A DNA stretch of 64,000 nucleotides from Christensenella sp. UBA5489. GTDB taxonomy: Bacteria; Bacillota; Clostridia; Christensenellales; UBA1242. The notes under the pieces were generated by a model. The model did no database searches and had not been told where the DNA came from. It worked only from the letters and a program-made list of their open reading frames with translations. Location of the stretch: positions 1-64,000 of the forward strand of contig DIPL01000014.1 in assembly GCA_002424095.1 (NCBI GenBank), read 5' to 3'. The position numbers and the translations under genes were made by a program. This document shows, piece after piece, positions 34,996 to 44,186 of the stretch. Each line of letters begins with the position of its first letter. Position 1 is the stretch's first letter.

Positions 34996-37497
34996 ATGAG
35001 TAATCTTAATTCTTTTTCGGACAATGTTGAAAAAGTATTGAAAAAAGCAAGTGAAATTGCATTAAAATTCGGAAATTTGCAAGTCGGAACTGAGCATATT
35101 TTGTATGGCTTAGTAAGTGTAAGAGACTGTGCATCAAGTCAAATCCTTGCAGAATATGGCGTTAGTCAAGAAAGTTTGGAAATAATTTTCGGCGAAAATG
35201 CTGATTTTATTGAAATTGGAAATCAAGTCGAACTAACACCACGTGTAAAAGAAATGATAAAAGTCGCTCAAAAAATTGCAATACAACTCGGACATTCTTT
35301 TATTGGAACGGAGCATATCTTTTATGCAATATTAAACAGCGTTAACAGTTTTGCTGTCAGACTTTTAACAGGATATTTTCACGTTAATATAAACGACTTA
35401 AAAACACGAGTACTTGTTGTTCTTCAAGGCGAAAACAAAGAAATTGTGCAAAACAATCCAGCACAAAATTCAAATAGCACATTACCTGAAAAACTTCTTG
35501 CAATGGGAACAGACATCACCTTAAAGGCGAAAGAAGGAAAAATTGACCCTATAATCGGACGTGAAAGCGAAATAGAAAGAGTTATAGAAATTCTTTGCCG
35601 TAAAACGAAAAATAATCCTGTTTTAATTGGTGAAGCAGGCGTCGGAAAAACCGCAGTCGTTGAAGGACTTGCACTTGCAATTGTAACAGGAAATGTTCCA
35701 GAAATCTTATCAGATAAAATCATATTTTCTCTTGAAATTGGTGGACTTATGGCGGGAACTAAATATCGTGGCAGTATGGAAGAACGTCTTAAAAATGCAA
35801 TTGAGATGATAATTAAGCAAAAAAATATAATTGTTTTTATAGATGAAATTCATACACTTGCACAGGCAGGTTCTGATAAAGGAGAAACAAGTCCAGCGGA
35901 TATGCTAAAACCCTATCTTGCACGTGGAGAACTTCAAACAATTGGTGCAACAACAACTGATGAATATAGAAAATTCGTTGAAAAAGATAAGGCGTTAGAA
36001 CGTCGTTTTCAGCCGATTATGGTTAATCCGCCATCCGTCGAGCAAACAATTGAAATTTTAAAAGGCTTGAAAGATAGTTATGAAGCATTTCATAAAATTA
36101 AAATAACAGATGAAGCAATCGATGCCGCCGCACATCTTTCCGACCGCTATATTATGGACCGTAACTTGCCCGATAAAGCTATTGATTTAATTGATGAAGC
36201 ATCGAGTAAGGCGAAAGTTAATTTTAATTTAAAACCAGCGGCAATCCGTGATAAAGAAGAAAAAATCAAGCAACTTTCAGCGAATAGAGATGAAGCCAGC
36301 ATCCAAAGAAATTATGAGAAAGCGGCAAAGCTTCAATCTCAAATAATCAACCTTGAAAACGAACTTGATGTTTTGACAGCCGAGTTTAATAAAAAAGCCA
36401 AAAAATCAACAGGAGCAATAGGAGCGAATGAAATTGCCGAAGTCGTTTCAAAATGGACAGGCATACCTATTACAAAAATCACCGAAACCGAAAAAGAAAA
36501 ACTTATGCATTTAGAAGAAATCATCCATCGACGTGTTATAGGACAAGATGAGGCGGTGGAGGCTGTTGCACGTGCAATCCGCCGTTCACGTGTTGGTTTG
36601 CATGACACACGCAAGCCAATCGGCTCATTTCTCTTTATGGGGCAGACCGGAGTCGGGAAAACTGAACTTTCCAAAGCAATTGCTGAGGCAATGTTTGATG
36701 ATGAAAACAATATAATCCGTCTTGATATGAGCGAATATATGGAAGGGCATTCTGTTTCTAAACTTATTGGTGCGCCACCGGGATATGTTGGTTATGATGA
36801 AGGCGGACAACTTACAGAACAAGTGCGTCGAAAGCCATATTCTGTTATTCTTTTTGATGAAATTGAAAAAGCACATCCTGAAATTTTTAATGTATTACTT
36901 CAAATTTTGGATGACGGTCGTTTAACGGACAGTCAAGGGCGAGTTGTAAGTTTTAGAAACTCAATTATAATAATGACAAGCAATGTCGGTGCTTCGACAT
37001 TAAAAACAAAAGAACTTGGCTTTAATGATACTAATGTCGATGATAATTTTGAAAAAACAAAACAAATATATTTCGACGCATTAAAGAAAAAGTTTAAGCC
37101 AGAATTTATCAACCGAATTGATGTAATTTGCGTATTTAAACCACTTGGAACAGATGAACTTACGAAAATTGCCAAAATTTTAATTAGCAATATAAATAAA
37201 CGATTGAAAAAACAAAATTTGGAATTAAAAATAACCGAAGAGGCATTAAATCTAGTTGTTAAAAAGGGTTGCATAAATCCAGAGTTTGGTGCAAGACCAC
37301 TTAAAAGATTTATTCAGCAAGAAATTGAAGATACAATTGCTGAAAAGATTTTGATTGGAGAACTCAGTAAGGCAGGAGCAATAATAATTGACTGTGAAAA
37401 TGATAAACTTGTTTTTGAAAGCGAGCTAAAAAATGAAAATTCAAAATCAAATAAGACAAAAGAAACAGGTGAAACATCAGATAAAAATAGATTTTAA
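34996..37497 (+). CDS. clpC: ATP-dependent Clp protease ATP-binding subunit ClpC
   Basis: ClpC is a two-ring AAA+ unfoldase that feeds ClpP. ATG 34996 is chosen over GTG 34987 because AAAGGAGTGA (34981-34990) is its ribosome site; 833 residues result. The order is a Clp-N double repeat (residues 5-145), first AAA module with GEAGVGKTAVVEG and FIDEIHTLAQAG, a short UVR-like middle coiled coil (EKAAKLQSQI) that marks ClpC against ClpB, the second AAA module with GQTGVGKTELSKA and LFDEIEKAHPE, and a C-terminal D2-small domain. ctsR, mcsA and mcsB, normally upstream, are missing. It is followed by hpf. Confidence 0.95.
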   Translation: MSNLNSFSDNVEKVLKKASEIALKFGNLQVGTEHILYGLVSVRDCASSQILAEYGVSQESLEIIFGENADFIEIGNQVELTPRVKEMIKVAQKIAIQLGHSFIGTEHIFYAILNSVNSFAVRLLTGYFHVNINDLKTRVLVVLQGENKEIVQNNPAQNSNSTLPEKLLAMGTDITLKAKEGKIDPIIGRESEIERVIEILCRKTKNNPVLIGEAGVGKTAVVEGLALAIVTGNVPEILSDKIIFSLEIGGLMAGTKYRGSMEERLKNAIEMIIKQKNIIVFIDEIHTLAQAGSDKGETSPADMLKPYLARGELQTIGATTTDEYRKFVEKDKALERRFQPIMVNPPSVEQTIEILKGLKDSYEAFHKIKITDEAIDAAAHLSDRYIMDRNLPDKAIDLIDEASSKAKVNFNLKPAAIRDKEEKIKQLSANRDEASIQRNYEKAAKLQSQIINLENELDVLTAEFNKKAKKSTGAIGANEIAEVVSKWTGIPITKITETEKEKLMHLEEIIHRRVIGQDEAVEAVARAIRRSRVGLHDTRKPIGSFLFMGQTGVGKTELSKAIAEAMFDDENNIIRLDMSEYMEGHSVSKLIGAPPGYVGYDEGGQLTEQVRRKPYSVILFDEIEKAHPEIFNVLLQILDDGRLTDSQGRVVSFRNSIIIMTSNVGASTLKTKELGFNDTNVDDNFEKTKQIYFDALKKKFKPEFINRIDVICVFKPLGTDELTKIAKILISNINKRLKKQNLELKITEEALNLVVKKGCINPEFGARPLKRFIQQEIEDTIAEKILIGELSKAGAIIIDCENDKLVFESELKNENSKSNKTKETGETSDKNRF

Positions 37498-37508
37498 GTT
37501 GAATTCAT

Positions 37509-37537
37509 TTGAATTTAATAAGATATTTTGATATAAT
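37509..37537 (+). promoter_or_regulatory. Strong promoter of hpf
   Basis: TTGAAT (37509-37514), 17 bp, TGA-TATAAT (37532-37537), followed by a short leader with GTGGAGGT. It starts 11 bp after the clpC stop. Confidence 0.8.
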
Positions 37538-37554
37538 AAAAAGTGGAGGTTATA

Positions 37555-38085
37555 ATGAAAATTGAATTTATAGAAAAAAATTTTAAAATTATTGACAGTT
37601 TAAAGGACGCAATTAAGAAAAAAATATCAAAACTCGATAGATATTTTGGCGAAAACGCAAAAGCACGAGTTGTTTGTAAAATGGAAAACAAAAAGCACAA
37701 ACTTGAGGTTACGATTAAAAACGAAGGGCTTTTATATCGCTCAGAAGTTATCGGTGATAATATGAATGAAAACATAGACCTTGCATTGCCTAAAATCGAG
37801 CGTCAAATTATAAAACAATATGAAAAAAAGCGTGATAAGTTTAGAAATTTAGTAATAGACTATTCCGACCTTGCTTTTTTAGATAATAAACCTGAGGATA
37901 TTAACAAAGAAATAATTAAGAAAAAAGCATTTGATTTAGACCCAATTTTAATTGAAGATGCAATTGATTTTTTAGATGCAATTGACCACGATTTCTATGT
38001 ATTTTTAAATTCAAAAACAGGTAAAGTTAATGTTTTATATGTTCGAGGCAACGGTGGACTTGGCTTAATTGAATGTAATTATTAA
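37555..38085 (+). CDS. hpf: Long-form ribosome hibernation promoting factor
   Basis: Long HPF dimerises 70S ribosomes into inactive 100S particles during slow growth. ATG 37555 is preferred over GTG 37543, since GTGGAGGT (37543-37550) is the ribosome site; 176 residues result. The N-terminal S30AE domain (residues 1-100) includes KISKLDRYFGENAKARVVCKM, and the C-terminal dimerisation domain has AIDFLDAIDHDFYVFLNSKTG and VLYVRGNGGLGLIE. Length and architecture are those of the Firmicute form. It has its own promoter and a very strong hairpin downstream. Confidence 0.94.
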   Translation: MKIEFIEKNFKIIDSLKDAIKKKISKLDRYFGENAKARVVCKMENKKHKLEVTIKNEGLLYRSEVIGDNMNENIDLALPKIERQIIKQYEKKRDKFRNLVIDYSDLAFLDNKPEDINKEIIKKKAFDLDPILIEDAIDFLDAIDHDFYVFLNSKTGKVNVLYVRGNGGLGLIECNY

Positions 38086-38109
38086 TTTATGTTTGTGGGC
38101 ATACAACAA

Positions 38110-38151
38110 AATAAAATGTGCAGTCGCATTAATGCGACTGCACATTTTATT
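38110..38151. terminator. 42-base perfect palindrome between convergent hpf and the stomatin gene
   Basis: Each 21-base arm is fully complementary, with a G+C-rich core (TGTGCAGTCGCAT). It ends with T-rich sequence in both directions and stands between two converging genes, so it is probably a bidirectional terminator. Confidence 0.75.
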
Positions 38152-38203
38152 ATTTGATTTGAAAATCCGTGTGAATTTTTCTGCACGATTGCGTCAAAAT
38201 AAA

Positions 38204-39112
38204 TTAATTTTCAGATTTTTTACGGCGTATAACTTCTTTATTTGTGTCGTTTGATTTATCTTTCATTGAATTAACTGTTTCTGTTACACCAGCAATAAGG
38301 GAAGAAAGGTCCGTAATTCCACTTGGTACAATGAGTTTAGTGCTTTGTCCGTCTGCTAAACTTTTCAAGGCGTCAAAGGCTTTCAGCGTCAAATATGCTT
38401 GATTAGGAGATGCTTCATTAATTTTCCGAATTGCTTCTGCCTCGCCATCGGCTTCGGCAATAAAAGTTGCTTTTCGTGCCTCTGCTTTTAAAATTTGTGC
38501 CTGTTTTTCACCTTCGGCTCTTAAAATATTACTTCTTTTATCTCCTTCCGCCAATAAAATTGTTTCTCTCCGTTCTCTCTCCGCTCTCATTTGCTTTTCC
38601 ATTGCTTCACGAATGGCTTTTGGAGGGTCAATATTTTTAAGTTCAACACGATTAATTTTAATTCCCCACGGGTCAGTTGCATCATCCAAAATAGCACGCA
38701 TTTTGTTGTTTACGGTATCACGACTTGTAAGTGTTTCGTCAAGTTCCAATTCACCAACTATATTACGCAAAGTCGTTGCCGTTAAATTTTCAATTGCATT
38801 AATCGGTCTTTCAACGCCATACGTAAAAAGCTTCGGGTCAGTAACCTGATAATAAACAACATTATCAATTTGCATTGTAACGTTATCTTTGGTTATAATC
38901 GGCTGTGGAGGAAAATCCGCAACTTTTTCCTTCAAACTAATTGGTGGCATTGCTCTATCAAAAATCGGCAAAATAAAATGCACGCCAGTTTCTAATGTTC
39001 TATGATATTTCCCAAGTCTTTCAACAACAACCGCCGTTGCCTGCTGTACAATTTTTATCGAAAGTGAAAATAGTAAGAGAATAACAGCACCTAAAACAAT
39101 AATAACCCACAT
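38204..39112 (-). CDS. SPFH/stomatin-family membrane protein (QmcA-like)
   Basis: The 302-residue protein has one N-terminal membrane segment and the SPFH (band 7) domain: VVERLGKYHRTLETGVHFILPIFD, LKEKVADFPPQPIITKDNV, a long helical region rich in E/R/A (KQMRAERERRETILLAEGDKRSNILRAEG) and a C-terminal hydrophobic patch. Stomatins form membrane-bound oligomeric cages that organise lipids and proteins. ATG 39112 follows AAGGAG. It is 53 bp downstream of an NfeD gene, the classic stomatin operon partner. The K/R-rich tail is short. Confidence 0.92.
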   Translation of the reverse strand: MWVIIVLGAVILLLFSLSIKIVQQATAVVVERLGKYHRTLETGVHFILPIFDRAMPPISLKEKVADFPPQPIITKDNVTMQIDNVVYYQVTDPKLFTYGVERPINAIENLTATTLRNIVGELELDETLTSRDTVNNKMRAILDDATDPWGIKINRVELKNIDPPKAIREAMEKQMRAERERRETILLAEGDKRSNILRAEGEKQAQILKAEARKATFIAEADGEAEAIRKINEASPNQAYLTLKAFDALKSLADGQSTKLIVPSGITDLSSLIAGVTETVNSMKDKSNDTNKEVIRRKKSEN

Positions 39113-39165
39113 ATAAAACTCCTTTTTAATCTAGATTAAGATTTTATCTATCAAACGAAATATTA

Positions 39166-39615
39166 TTAATTTTTTTCTTCAATTTGTTTAATTTTAACTT
39201 GTTTAACCTTAAGTTTATTTCCTTTAACTTTTATAACTTCAACTTCTTCGTTTGGCAAAATTTCCGAATCGCTATAAACTGTCCAAATAATTCCATTAAG
39301 TTTGATTGACCCGTCCTTTTCCATTCCACAAGATTCAATTAATTTTGCTTTTTTCCCAAGTAGTGGTTCAGCAGTCGAACTTTCGCTCTTTTTATTGAGA
39401 TGTTTTAAAGCAAAACGACGCAACCCTAAAATGCAACCGAGCGAAACTAAAATTGCACATATAATTTGAATTTCAGGATTAATACCACCAATTGACGCCA
39501 AAATCAAAGCCACAAGTCCACCTACTGCAATCCATATACTGATAAATTCCATAGTAAAAAATTCAATTAGCAGTGAAACGGCAACAATAATTGCCCAAAT
39601 CCAAATCCAATCCAT
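39166..39615 (-). CDS. NfeD-like membrane protein
   Basis: The 149-residue protein is the short form of NfeD: three to four membrane helices (residues about 5-75, with WIAVGGLVALI) followed by an OB-fold C-terminal domain with LLGKKAKLIESCGMEKDGSIKLNGIIWTVYSD. NfeD proteins assist stomatin-type proteins. ATG 39615 is preceded by AGGAGC. It is transcribed before the stomatin gene with a 53 bp gap. Its promoter region is shared divergently with walJ. Confidence 0.9.
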   Translation of the reverse strand: MDWIWIWAIIVAVSLLIEFFTMEFISIWIAVGGLVALILASIGGINPEIQIICAILVSLGCILGLRRFALKHLNKKSESSTAEPLLGKKAKLIESCGMEKDGSIKLNGIIWTVYSDSEILPNEEVEVIKVKGNKLKVKQVKIKQIEEKN

Positions 39616-39734
39616 AAATGCTCCTAAAACTTTTATCTATAAATATATTAACATATTAATATGAAATAAGTCAAGAAAATATAAGTGAATGATGAAGTAT
39701 TTTGTTTAAAATTAAGTGTAAAATCAAAATTACA

Positions 39735-39762
39735 TTGCAAAATGAAATGTATATGCTATAAT
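39735..39762 (+). promoter_or_regulatory. Promoter placing the walJ start codon at +1
   Basis: TTGCAA (39735-39740), 16 bp, TGC-TATAAT (39757-39762). ATG 39770 is 7 nt after the -10, with no room for a ribosome site, so the mRNA is probably leaderless. Confidence 0.7.
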
Positions 39763-39769
39763 CATTTTT

Positions 39770-40549
39770 ATGAGAATTTGCAATTTATCTTCCGGAAGCG
39801 ATGGAAATTTAACATATATTGAAAGTGAAAATGCACGAGTTTTAATAGATATTGGACTTTCTTGTAGAGAAACAGAACGCCGATTGAGTCTTTTAAAAAC
39901 AACACCAGACCAAATTGACGCCATTTTTATAACACACGAACACCTTGACCATATGAAAGGTTTAGAAGTTTTCGCTTCTAAATACAAAAGTAAAGTTTTC
40001 GTGCATAAAAATGGTTATGTGCCACTTGTAAATAAGATAAATAGAACGGTTGATATTGAAGTTTTCGATGATAATACCTTTGATTATAAAGATCTTACAA
40101 TTTTTCCTATATCAGTTCCACACGATGTCAAGCAATGCACAGGATATTCAATTATTTCCAAGCAGAAAAAAATAAGTATTATTACAGATTTAGGACATAC
40201 TACAAGTGAAATACTTCAAAATTTACGATTCAGTAATTTGGTTTTTTTGGAAGCAAATCACGATGTCGATATGCTTGTTGCAAATCCTGATTATCCAGAA
40301 TTTTTAAAGCAACGTATTTTAAGTTTAAAAGGGCATTTATCAAACGATAGTTGTGCAGAATCAATTGCGGATTTAGCGAATTATGGCACAAAAAATTTTG
40401 TTTTATCACATCTCAGCACAAAAAACAACACACCGCAACTTGCATTTGAATACATAAGCCGAAAATTGAGAGAGAAAAACATTAAAGAAGGCGAAGATAT
40501 TAAGATAAAAGTTGCATCAGTTGTTCCTCAAACAATTTTTAGATTATAA
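39770..40549 (+). CDS. Metallo-beta-lactamase fold hydrolase, WalJ/YycJ type
   Basis: The 259-residue protein starts NLSSGSDGNLTYIESENARVLIDIG, typical of the YycJ/WalJ group, and has the metal motif THEHLDHMKG, later HDVDM, LKGHLSNDSCAE and LSHLSTKNN ligands. YycJ-type proteins are probable 5'-3' exonuclease-like enzymes acting on DNA, usually beside the WalRK two-component genes; here no walRK is adjacent. No Shine-Dalgarno precedes ATG 39770. The next gene, a trypsin-like protease of the HtrA type, follows as it often does yycJ in Firmicutes. Confidence 0.88.
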   Translation: MRICNLSSGSDGNLTYIESENARVLIDIGLSCRETERRLSLLKTTPDQIDAIFITHEHLDHMKGLEVFASKYKSKVFVHKNGYVPLVNKINRTVDIEVFDDNTFDYKDLTIFPISVPHDVKQCTGYSIISKQKKISIITDLGHTTSEILQNLRFSNLVFLEANHDVDMLVANPDYPEFLKQRILSLKGHLSNDSCAESIADLANYGTKNFVLSHLSTKNNTPQLAFEYISRKLREKNIKEGEDIKIKVASVVPQTIFRL

Positions 40550-40631
40550 AGAGTTATAAAGCGAAATTTTTGTAAATCCGAATAAAATTAAAGACAAATC
40601 ACAAGTTTTGAAGTATAAAACAGGAGATTTT

Positions 40632-41663
40632 ATGAAAAAAATTGTGATTTTTTTTATATTCGTTGCCATAATTTTTTCGTCGGGGATTATCATTTCAAGC
40701 TGCTTTGGAGCGAACATAGAAGAACGTGATTTAAGCGTTGATATGACACCTCGTCTTATTTCAACAAGAGATAATATGAATGCAACGGAAGTTTCCGATG
40801 CTGTGAAAAGTGCTGTTGTCGGTATTTCGGCAAGTTCAGTGCGTGGAACAAGTGTAGGCAGTGGCGTTGCAATTGCTCTTGGCGGATATATTTTAACAAA
40901 CCAGCATGTTGTTGGTAGTAGTAACGATATAACAGTATATTTCGCAGATAAAACAAAAGGTAGTGCTAAATTAATTTGGTCTGATTTTGGTATAGATATT
41001 GCAATTTTAAAGTCGGCAATTGATATGCCATATTTAGAAACAGCACCGCTTTCCGAAGTGCGTGTTGGTGAAGATGTTTTGGCAATTGGAACGCCACTTT
41101 CACTTCAATTCAAACATAGTGTAACAAAAGGGATTGTGAGTGCGTTAAACAGAGCACTTGAAGTCGAAAATTCAAACGGCACAATAAGTTATATGCAAAA
41201 TTTAATACAGCACGATGCAAGCATAAATTCGGGAAACAGTGGCGGACCATTAATAAATTTTGATGGAAAGGTAATTGGTATAAACGCATTAAAGGCGGCG
41301 GATGCCGAAGGTATAGGCTTTGCAATTCCGATTGAAACTGCAACGGTAGCGATAGAAAAAGTAATACCAAATAACTCATTCCAACAAACTTATGTCGGTG
41401 TTATGGCTTATGATGCGGAACTTGCTTATTTCAACGATGAAACAGATGCGAGCATGGGGGCATATGTTATGGATATTGCTTTAAATTCACCTGCTTTTAA
41501 TTCACAGTTGCAGTCAGGAGATGTGATTACACGTATAAATTTATTAAAAATAAATAATACGTTGGATTTAAGAAAAGCAATTTATATTTTAAATGTCGGC
41601 GACGAAATTGAAATAGATGTAATTCGTAGGGGCGAGATAAAAACTATAAGAATTGCAACTTAA
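40632..41663 (+). CDS. HtrA-like trypsin-type serine protease with PDZ domain
   Basis: ATG 40632 is chosen because AGGAGA lies upstream; an upstream TTG at 40608 has no site. The 343-residue product begins with a signal peptide ending in an ISSC lipobox-like sequence, so it may be lipid-anchored outside the membrane. The catalytic triad is visible: His in LTNQHVV, Asp in DFGIDIAIL and Ser in NSGNSGGPL. One PDZ domain follows (about 255-340). Such proteases degrade misfolded envelope proteins. The walJ-htrA order matches the end of the walRKHIJ-htrC cluster of Bacilli, with the rest missing. Confidence 0.92.
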   Translation: MKKIVIFFIFVAIIFSSGIIISSCFGANIEERDLSVDMTPRLISTRDNMNATEVSDAVKSAVVGISASSVRGTSVGSGVAIALGGYILTNQHVVGSSNDITVYFADKTKGSAKLIWSDFGIDIAILKSAIDMPYLETAPLSEVRVGEDVLAIGTPLSLQFKHSVTKGIVSALNRALEVENSNGTISYMQNLIQHDASINSGNSGGPLINFDGKVIGINALKAADAEGIGFAIPIETATVAIEKVIPNNSFQQTYVGVMAYDAELAYFNDETDASMGAYVMDIALNSPAFNSQLQSGDVITRINLLKINNTLDLRKAIYILNVGDEIEIDVIRRGEIKTIRIAT

Positions 41664-41749
41664 TATCATTCTTGAATTATTCCTCATTATGTATTTTGAA
41701 TTATTTTTTTGTTTTTGCAAAAACTTTTCTTTAAGGGGGATTGTGCTGA

Positions 41750-42226
41750 ATGTACAAGATTTTTATAAATAGTTTACTTATTATTTTTCTATGTTTTACA
41801 TTAAGTTGTAATACAAACGACTATTACCCTGTTAATGTATTCTTTAAAGATGGCACATTACCGAATTCAGATAAATCTTCAATAACAGCAATATACTTAG
41901 AAGATAAACGCATAAGAGAAAAATATACTGATATTTTAATTTCATCCAACATAGATAATTTGGAATTCTCAATTGCGAAAGAAAATGATAAATATATTGA
42001 TATAAAAATTGCGGAAAAAGAAATCTGGTATTCATTGACAGAACTCTTAAAAGATAAAATAGACATTGAATACACAACTTTTGCAAAAGCACAAACAACA
42101 ACCTATGTAATAAAATCTGAAACGCCAACTGTTTTGCAGTTTAAGGCAGTTGGTGGAAATTATAACAACGATGAACTGGAAAATATTTTCACAGTTTCCA
42201 AAACTTTTGAACTTAAAATTCAATAG
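41750..42226 (+). CDS. Small putative lipoprotein
   Basis: I do not recognise a family. The 158-residue protein starts with a signal sequence and TLSC, a good lipobox with Cys near residue 20, followed by a mature part rich in charged residues and beta strands. AAGGGGG lies about 10 nt before ATG 41750. It follows the HtrA-like protease by 86 bp in the same direction. Function unknown; a surface-bound accessory of the protease is possible but unsupported. Confidence 0.65.
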   Translation: MYKIFINSLLIIFLCFTLSCNTNDYYPVNVFFKDGTLPNSDKSSITAIYLEDKRIREKYTDILISSNIDNLEFSIAKENDKYIDIKIAEKEIWYSLTELLKDKIDIEYTTFAKAQTTTYVIKSETPTVLQFKAVGGNYNNDELENIFTVSKTFELKIQ

Positions 42227-42261
42227 CTCGAATAGTGTAATTTTTTATTTTATAAAAGTAC

Positions 42262-42290
42262 TTGAAAAGTTAGTTTTTATTTGCTAGAAT
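42262..42290 (+). promoter_or_regulatory. Promoter of the ABC ATPase-HTH pair
   Basis: TTGAAA (42262-42267), 17 bp, TGC-TAGAAT (42285-42290). AAGGTGA and ATG 42306 follow after a leader of under 15 nt. Confidence 0.72.
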
Positions 42291-42305
42291 ACAAAAGGTG
42301 ATTTT

Positions 42306-42953
42306 ATGATTCTAATAAAAAATTTATATTTAAGATATATTCGGGAATATTTCGCTTTATACGACATAAATTTAAAAATCGAACAAAATGAAAGTGTAGC
42401 CTTTCTCGGCGAAGTTGAAAGCGGAAAAACAAGCTTATTACGAATTTTAGCGAAAGTTGAAAAATATACAAAGGGCGAAGTTTATATTAAAAACATACCG
42501 CTTCAAAAAATCAACTATGCTACCGATGTAAATCTAGGATACATTCCCGCAACTCCCGTTTTTTTCGAAAATAAAACGGTATACGACAACTTAAAATATG
42601 TCTTAAAAGTGCAGAAAATAAAAAAGACTGAACTGGAAACTAAAATCAACGATGCTTTGATTGAATTTAAACTTGAAAATATAAAGGACACAAAAATCAA
42701 GGCATTGACATTATTTGAAAAATATCTAATTTCGTTCGCAAGACTTTCATTCAGAATGCTTGAAATTGTTTTAATTGACGATATATTCGAAAACTTGAAG
42801 CAGGAAGAGCAAGAAGTTTTGAAAGAAATAATAAAGAAAAATTATGTTGGAAAATCAATATTAATTTTGGCAACTCAGGATGAAAAAATTGCGAAAGAAC
42901 TTTGCAAAAGAAAAATATTTTTCAAATCAGGCTCAATCGAAAAAAATGATTAA
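42306..42953 (+). CDS. Degenerate ABC-type ATPase domain protein
   Basis: The 215-residue protein has the overall layout of an ABC nucleotide-binding domain: A-loop region, Walker A GEVESGKTS (residues about 38-46), then YIPATPVFFENKTVYDNL where the Q-loop belongs. However the Q-loop Gln is absent, the LSGGQ signature reads LTLFEKY, Walker B is VLIDDIF with Asp instead of the catalytic Glu, and the H-loop His is Gln (ATQDE). It can probably bind nucleotide but not hydrolyse it efficiently. No permease gene is adjacent; a small PucR-type HTH gene follows 25 bp later. A regulatory rather than transport role is inferred. Confidence 0.75.
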   Translation: MILIKNLYLRYIREYFALYDINLKIEQNESVAFLGEVESGKTSLLRILAKVEKYTKGEVYIKNIPLQKINYATDVNLGYIPATPVFFENKTVYDNLKYVLKVQKIKKTELETKINDALIEFKLENIKDTKIKALTLFEKYLISFARLSFRMLEIVLIDDIFENLKQEEQEVLKEIIKKNYVGKSILILATQDEKIAKELCKRKIFFKSGSIEKND

Positions 42954-42978
42954 AATACAAAAATTAAGGATAAAGTAA

Positions 42979-43353
42979 ATGGATAATCTGCAAATCGAAG
43001 AAAGTGAAAATGTGGAAGAAAAAATAAGAGCAATTTTTTCAACAAACTACATTCTAAAAAATTTCAATGAAAGTATAAAAGAGAATTACATAAAAATTTT
43101 TAAAATTCCAGTCATCGAAAAACTGTTTTCCAATTCAGAACTTATGAGTTCAATTAAGCAATTTTTGGAGAATGATTTGGTAATTTCCAAAACATCCAGA
43201 AATTCATTTATGCACCGAAATACTTTAATTTATAGATTTAAAAAACTTAAAAAGATGATAGGTTTAGATTTGCAAAGATTTAACGATGCTGTTATTTTTA
43301 ATAATATAATAAATATAAAAAAATGTTTGGACGAAAAAAATTTAGTAATTTAA
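42979..43353 (+). CDS. Small protein with PucR/CdaR-type C-terminal helix-turn-helix
   Basis: The 124-residue protein ends with the HTH_30 pattern of PucR/CdaR regulators: FLENDLVISKTSRNSFMHRNTLIYRFKKLKKMIGLDLQRFNDAVIF (hallmark MHRNTLIYR). The sensor domains of full regulators are missing; the N-terminal 50 residues are acidic and unassigned. ATG 42979 follows AAGGATA. It forms a two-gene unit with the degenerate ABC ATPase, 25 bp upstream. It may be a DNA-binding protein whose partner is that ATPase, which is inference. Confidence 0.78.
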   Translation: MDNLQIEESENVEEKIRAIFSTNYILKNFNESIKENYIKIFKIPVIEKLFSNSELMSSIKQFLENDLVISKTSRNSFMHRNTLIYRFKKLKKMIGLDLQRFNDAVIFNNIINIKKCLDEKNLVI

Positions 43354-43402
43354 AAATTTCGCATTACTGGCGTTTTCCGTCCATTTTTTATAATCAGTGT
43401 AG

Positions 43403-43428
43403 TTGTCGCACAAATGCGTCAATTTTTT
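43403..43428 (+). terminator. Terminator after the HTH gene
   Basis: TTG-T-CGCA/TGCG-T-CAA stem with a 4-base loop and one T/T mismatch, followed by TTTTTT. Confidence 0.55.
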
Positions 43429-43440
43429 ATTTTAAACTTT

Positions 43441-44034
43441 TTAATCAATGTTTGAATCATTTTGTTTATAGTATTCGCTCACTTTGACATATTCATCTCT
43501 GTCTTTTTTTTGTCTGTTTGGTTTTTCTTTCATTTTACTATTTGGTTTTTCATTCTTTTTAAAACCTGACATTAAATTGAAAATTGTGCCTAAATTTGAA
43601 TTATTTTTGCCAAGTGAACCAATTAAATCTTTTTGATTGTTTCCGGCAAGCAAGGGAAGAATATTTTGTAAAGGATTATTCGAACTTTCACCCGAATTTC
43701 CGCCATTAAAATTTCCGAGCATTTTTGCTAAATTGCCTAAATTCGCCTTATCGCCACCACCGCCATTTAAACCGCCTAACATTCCAAGCAGATTTCCGAT
43801 ATTCCCAAATGCTCCTTTATTTTCCAAATTATTAGAATTATCAGAGTTTTTGAAATCATCATAATTAAAATTTTGTGTTGTACTAAACTCATTCGCTGTA
43901 TTTTTAAAATTGTCAGCGGAATTATTAAAGTTATTGTTGACGCCATTATTAAAGCCATTAGGATAATATGAGAAATTTTTATTTTGCTCTTTATTTTCCG
44001 TTTTTCTAATTCGATTGTTTTTTATGTAATTCAT
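43441..44034 (-). CDS. Asn/Gly-rich low-complexity protein
   Basis: No family recognised. The 197-residue protein is divided into an N-terminal N/F/S-rich half, a middle glycine-rich stretch with repeated LLGMLGGLNGGGG and LAKMLGNFNGGN units, and a basic C-terminal tail (KEKPNRQKKDRDEY). There is no signal peptide. ATG 44034 has GGAG upstream. It is divergent from the gene pair at 44187-45739. Glycine/asparagine repeats of this type occur in spore or surface proteins, but nothing here shows which. Confidence 0.6.
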   Translation of the reverse strand: MNYIKNNRIRKTENKEQNKNFSYYPNGFNNGVNNNFNNSADNFKNTANEFSTTQNFNYDDFKNSDNSNNLENKGAFGNIGNLLGMLGGLNGGGGDKANLGNLAKMLGNFNGGNSGESSNNPLQNILPLLAGNNQKDLIGSLGKNNSNLGTIFNLMSGFKKNEKPNSKMKEKPNRQKKDRDEYVKVSEYYKQNDSNID

Positions 44035-44186
44035 TAAATCTCCATTTAAATTTATATTTCATAATTTTTTCTCCGCTGAGTTGGTGCGAAAATTTAAAAA
44101 ATTTGTTTAAAACAAATAAAAATATCTTTCGCAACATTATATTATATGACAACATATAATTATATAGTTAAAAGGATAGAAAATTT

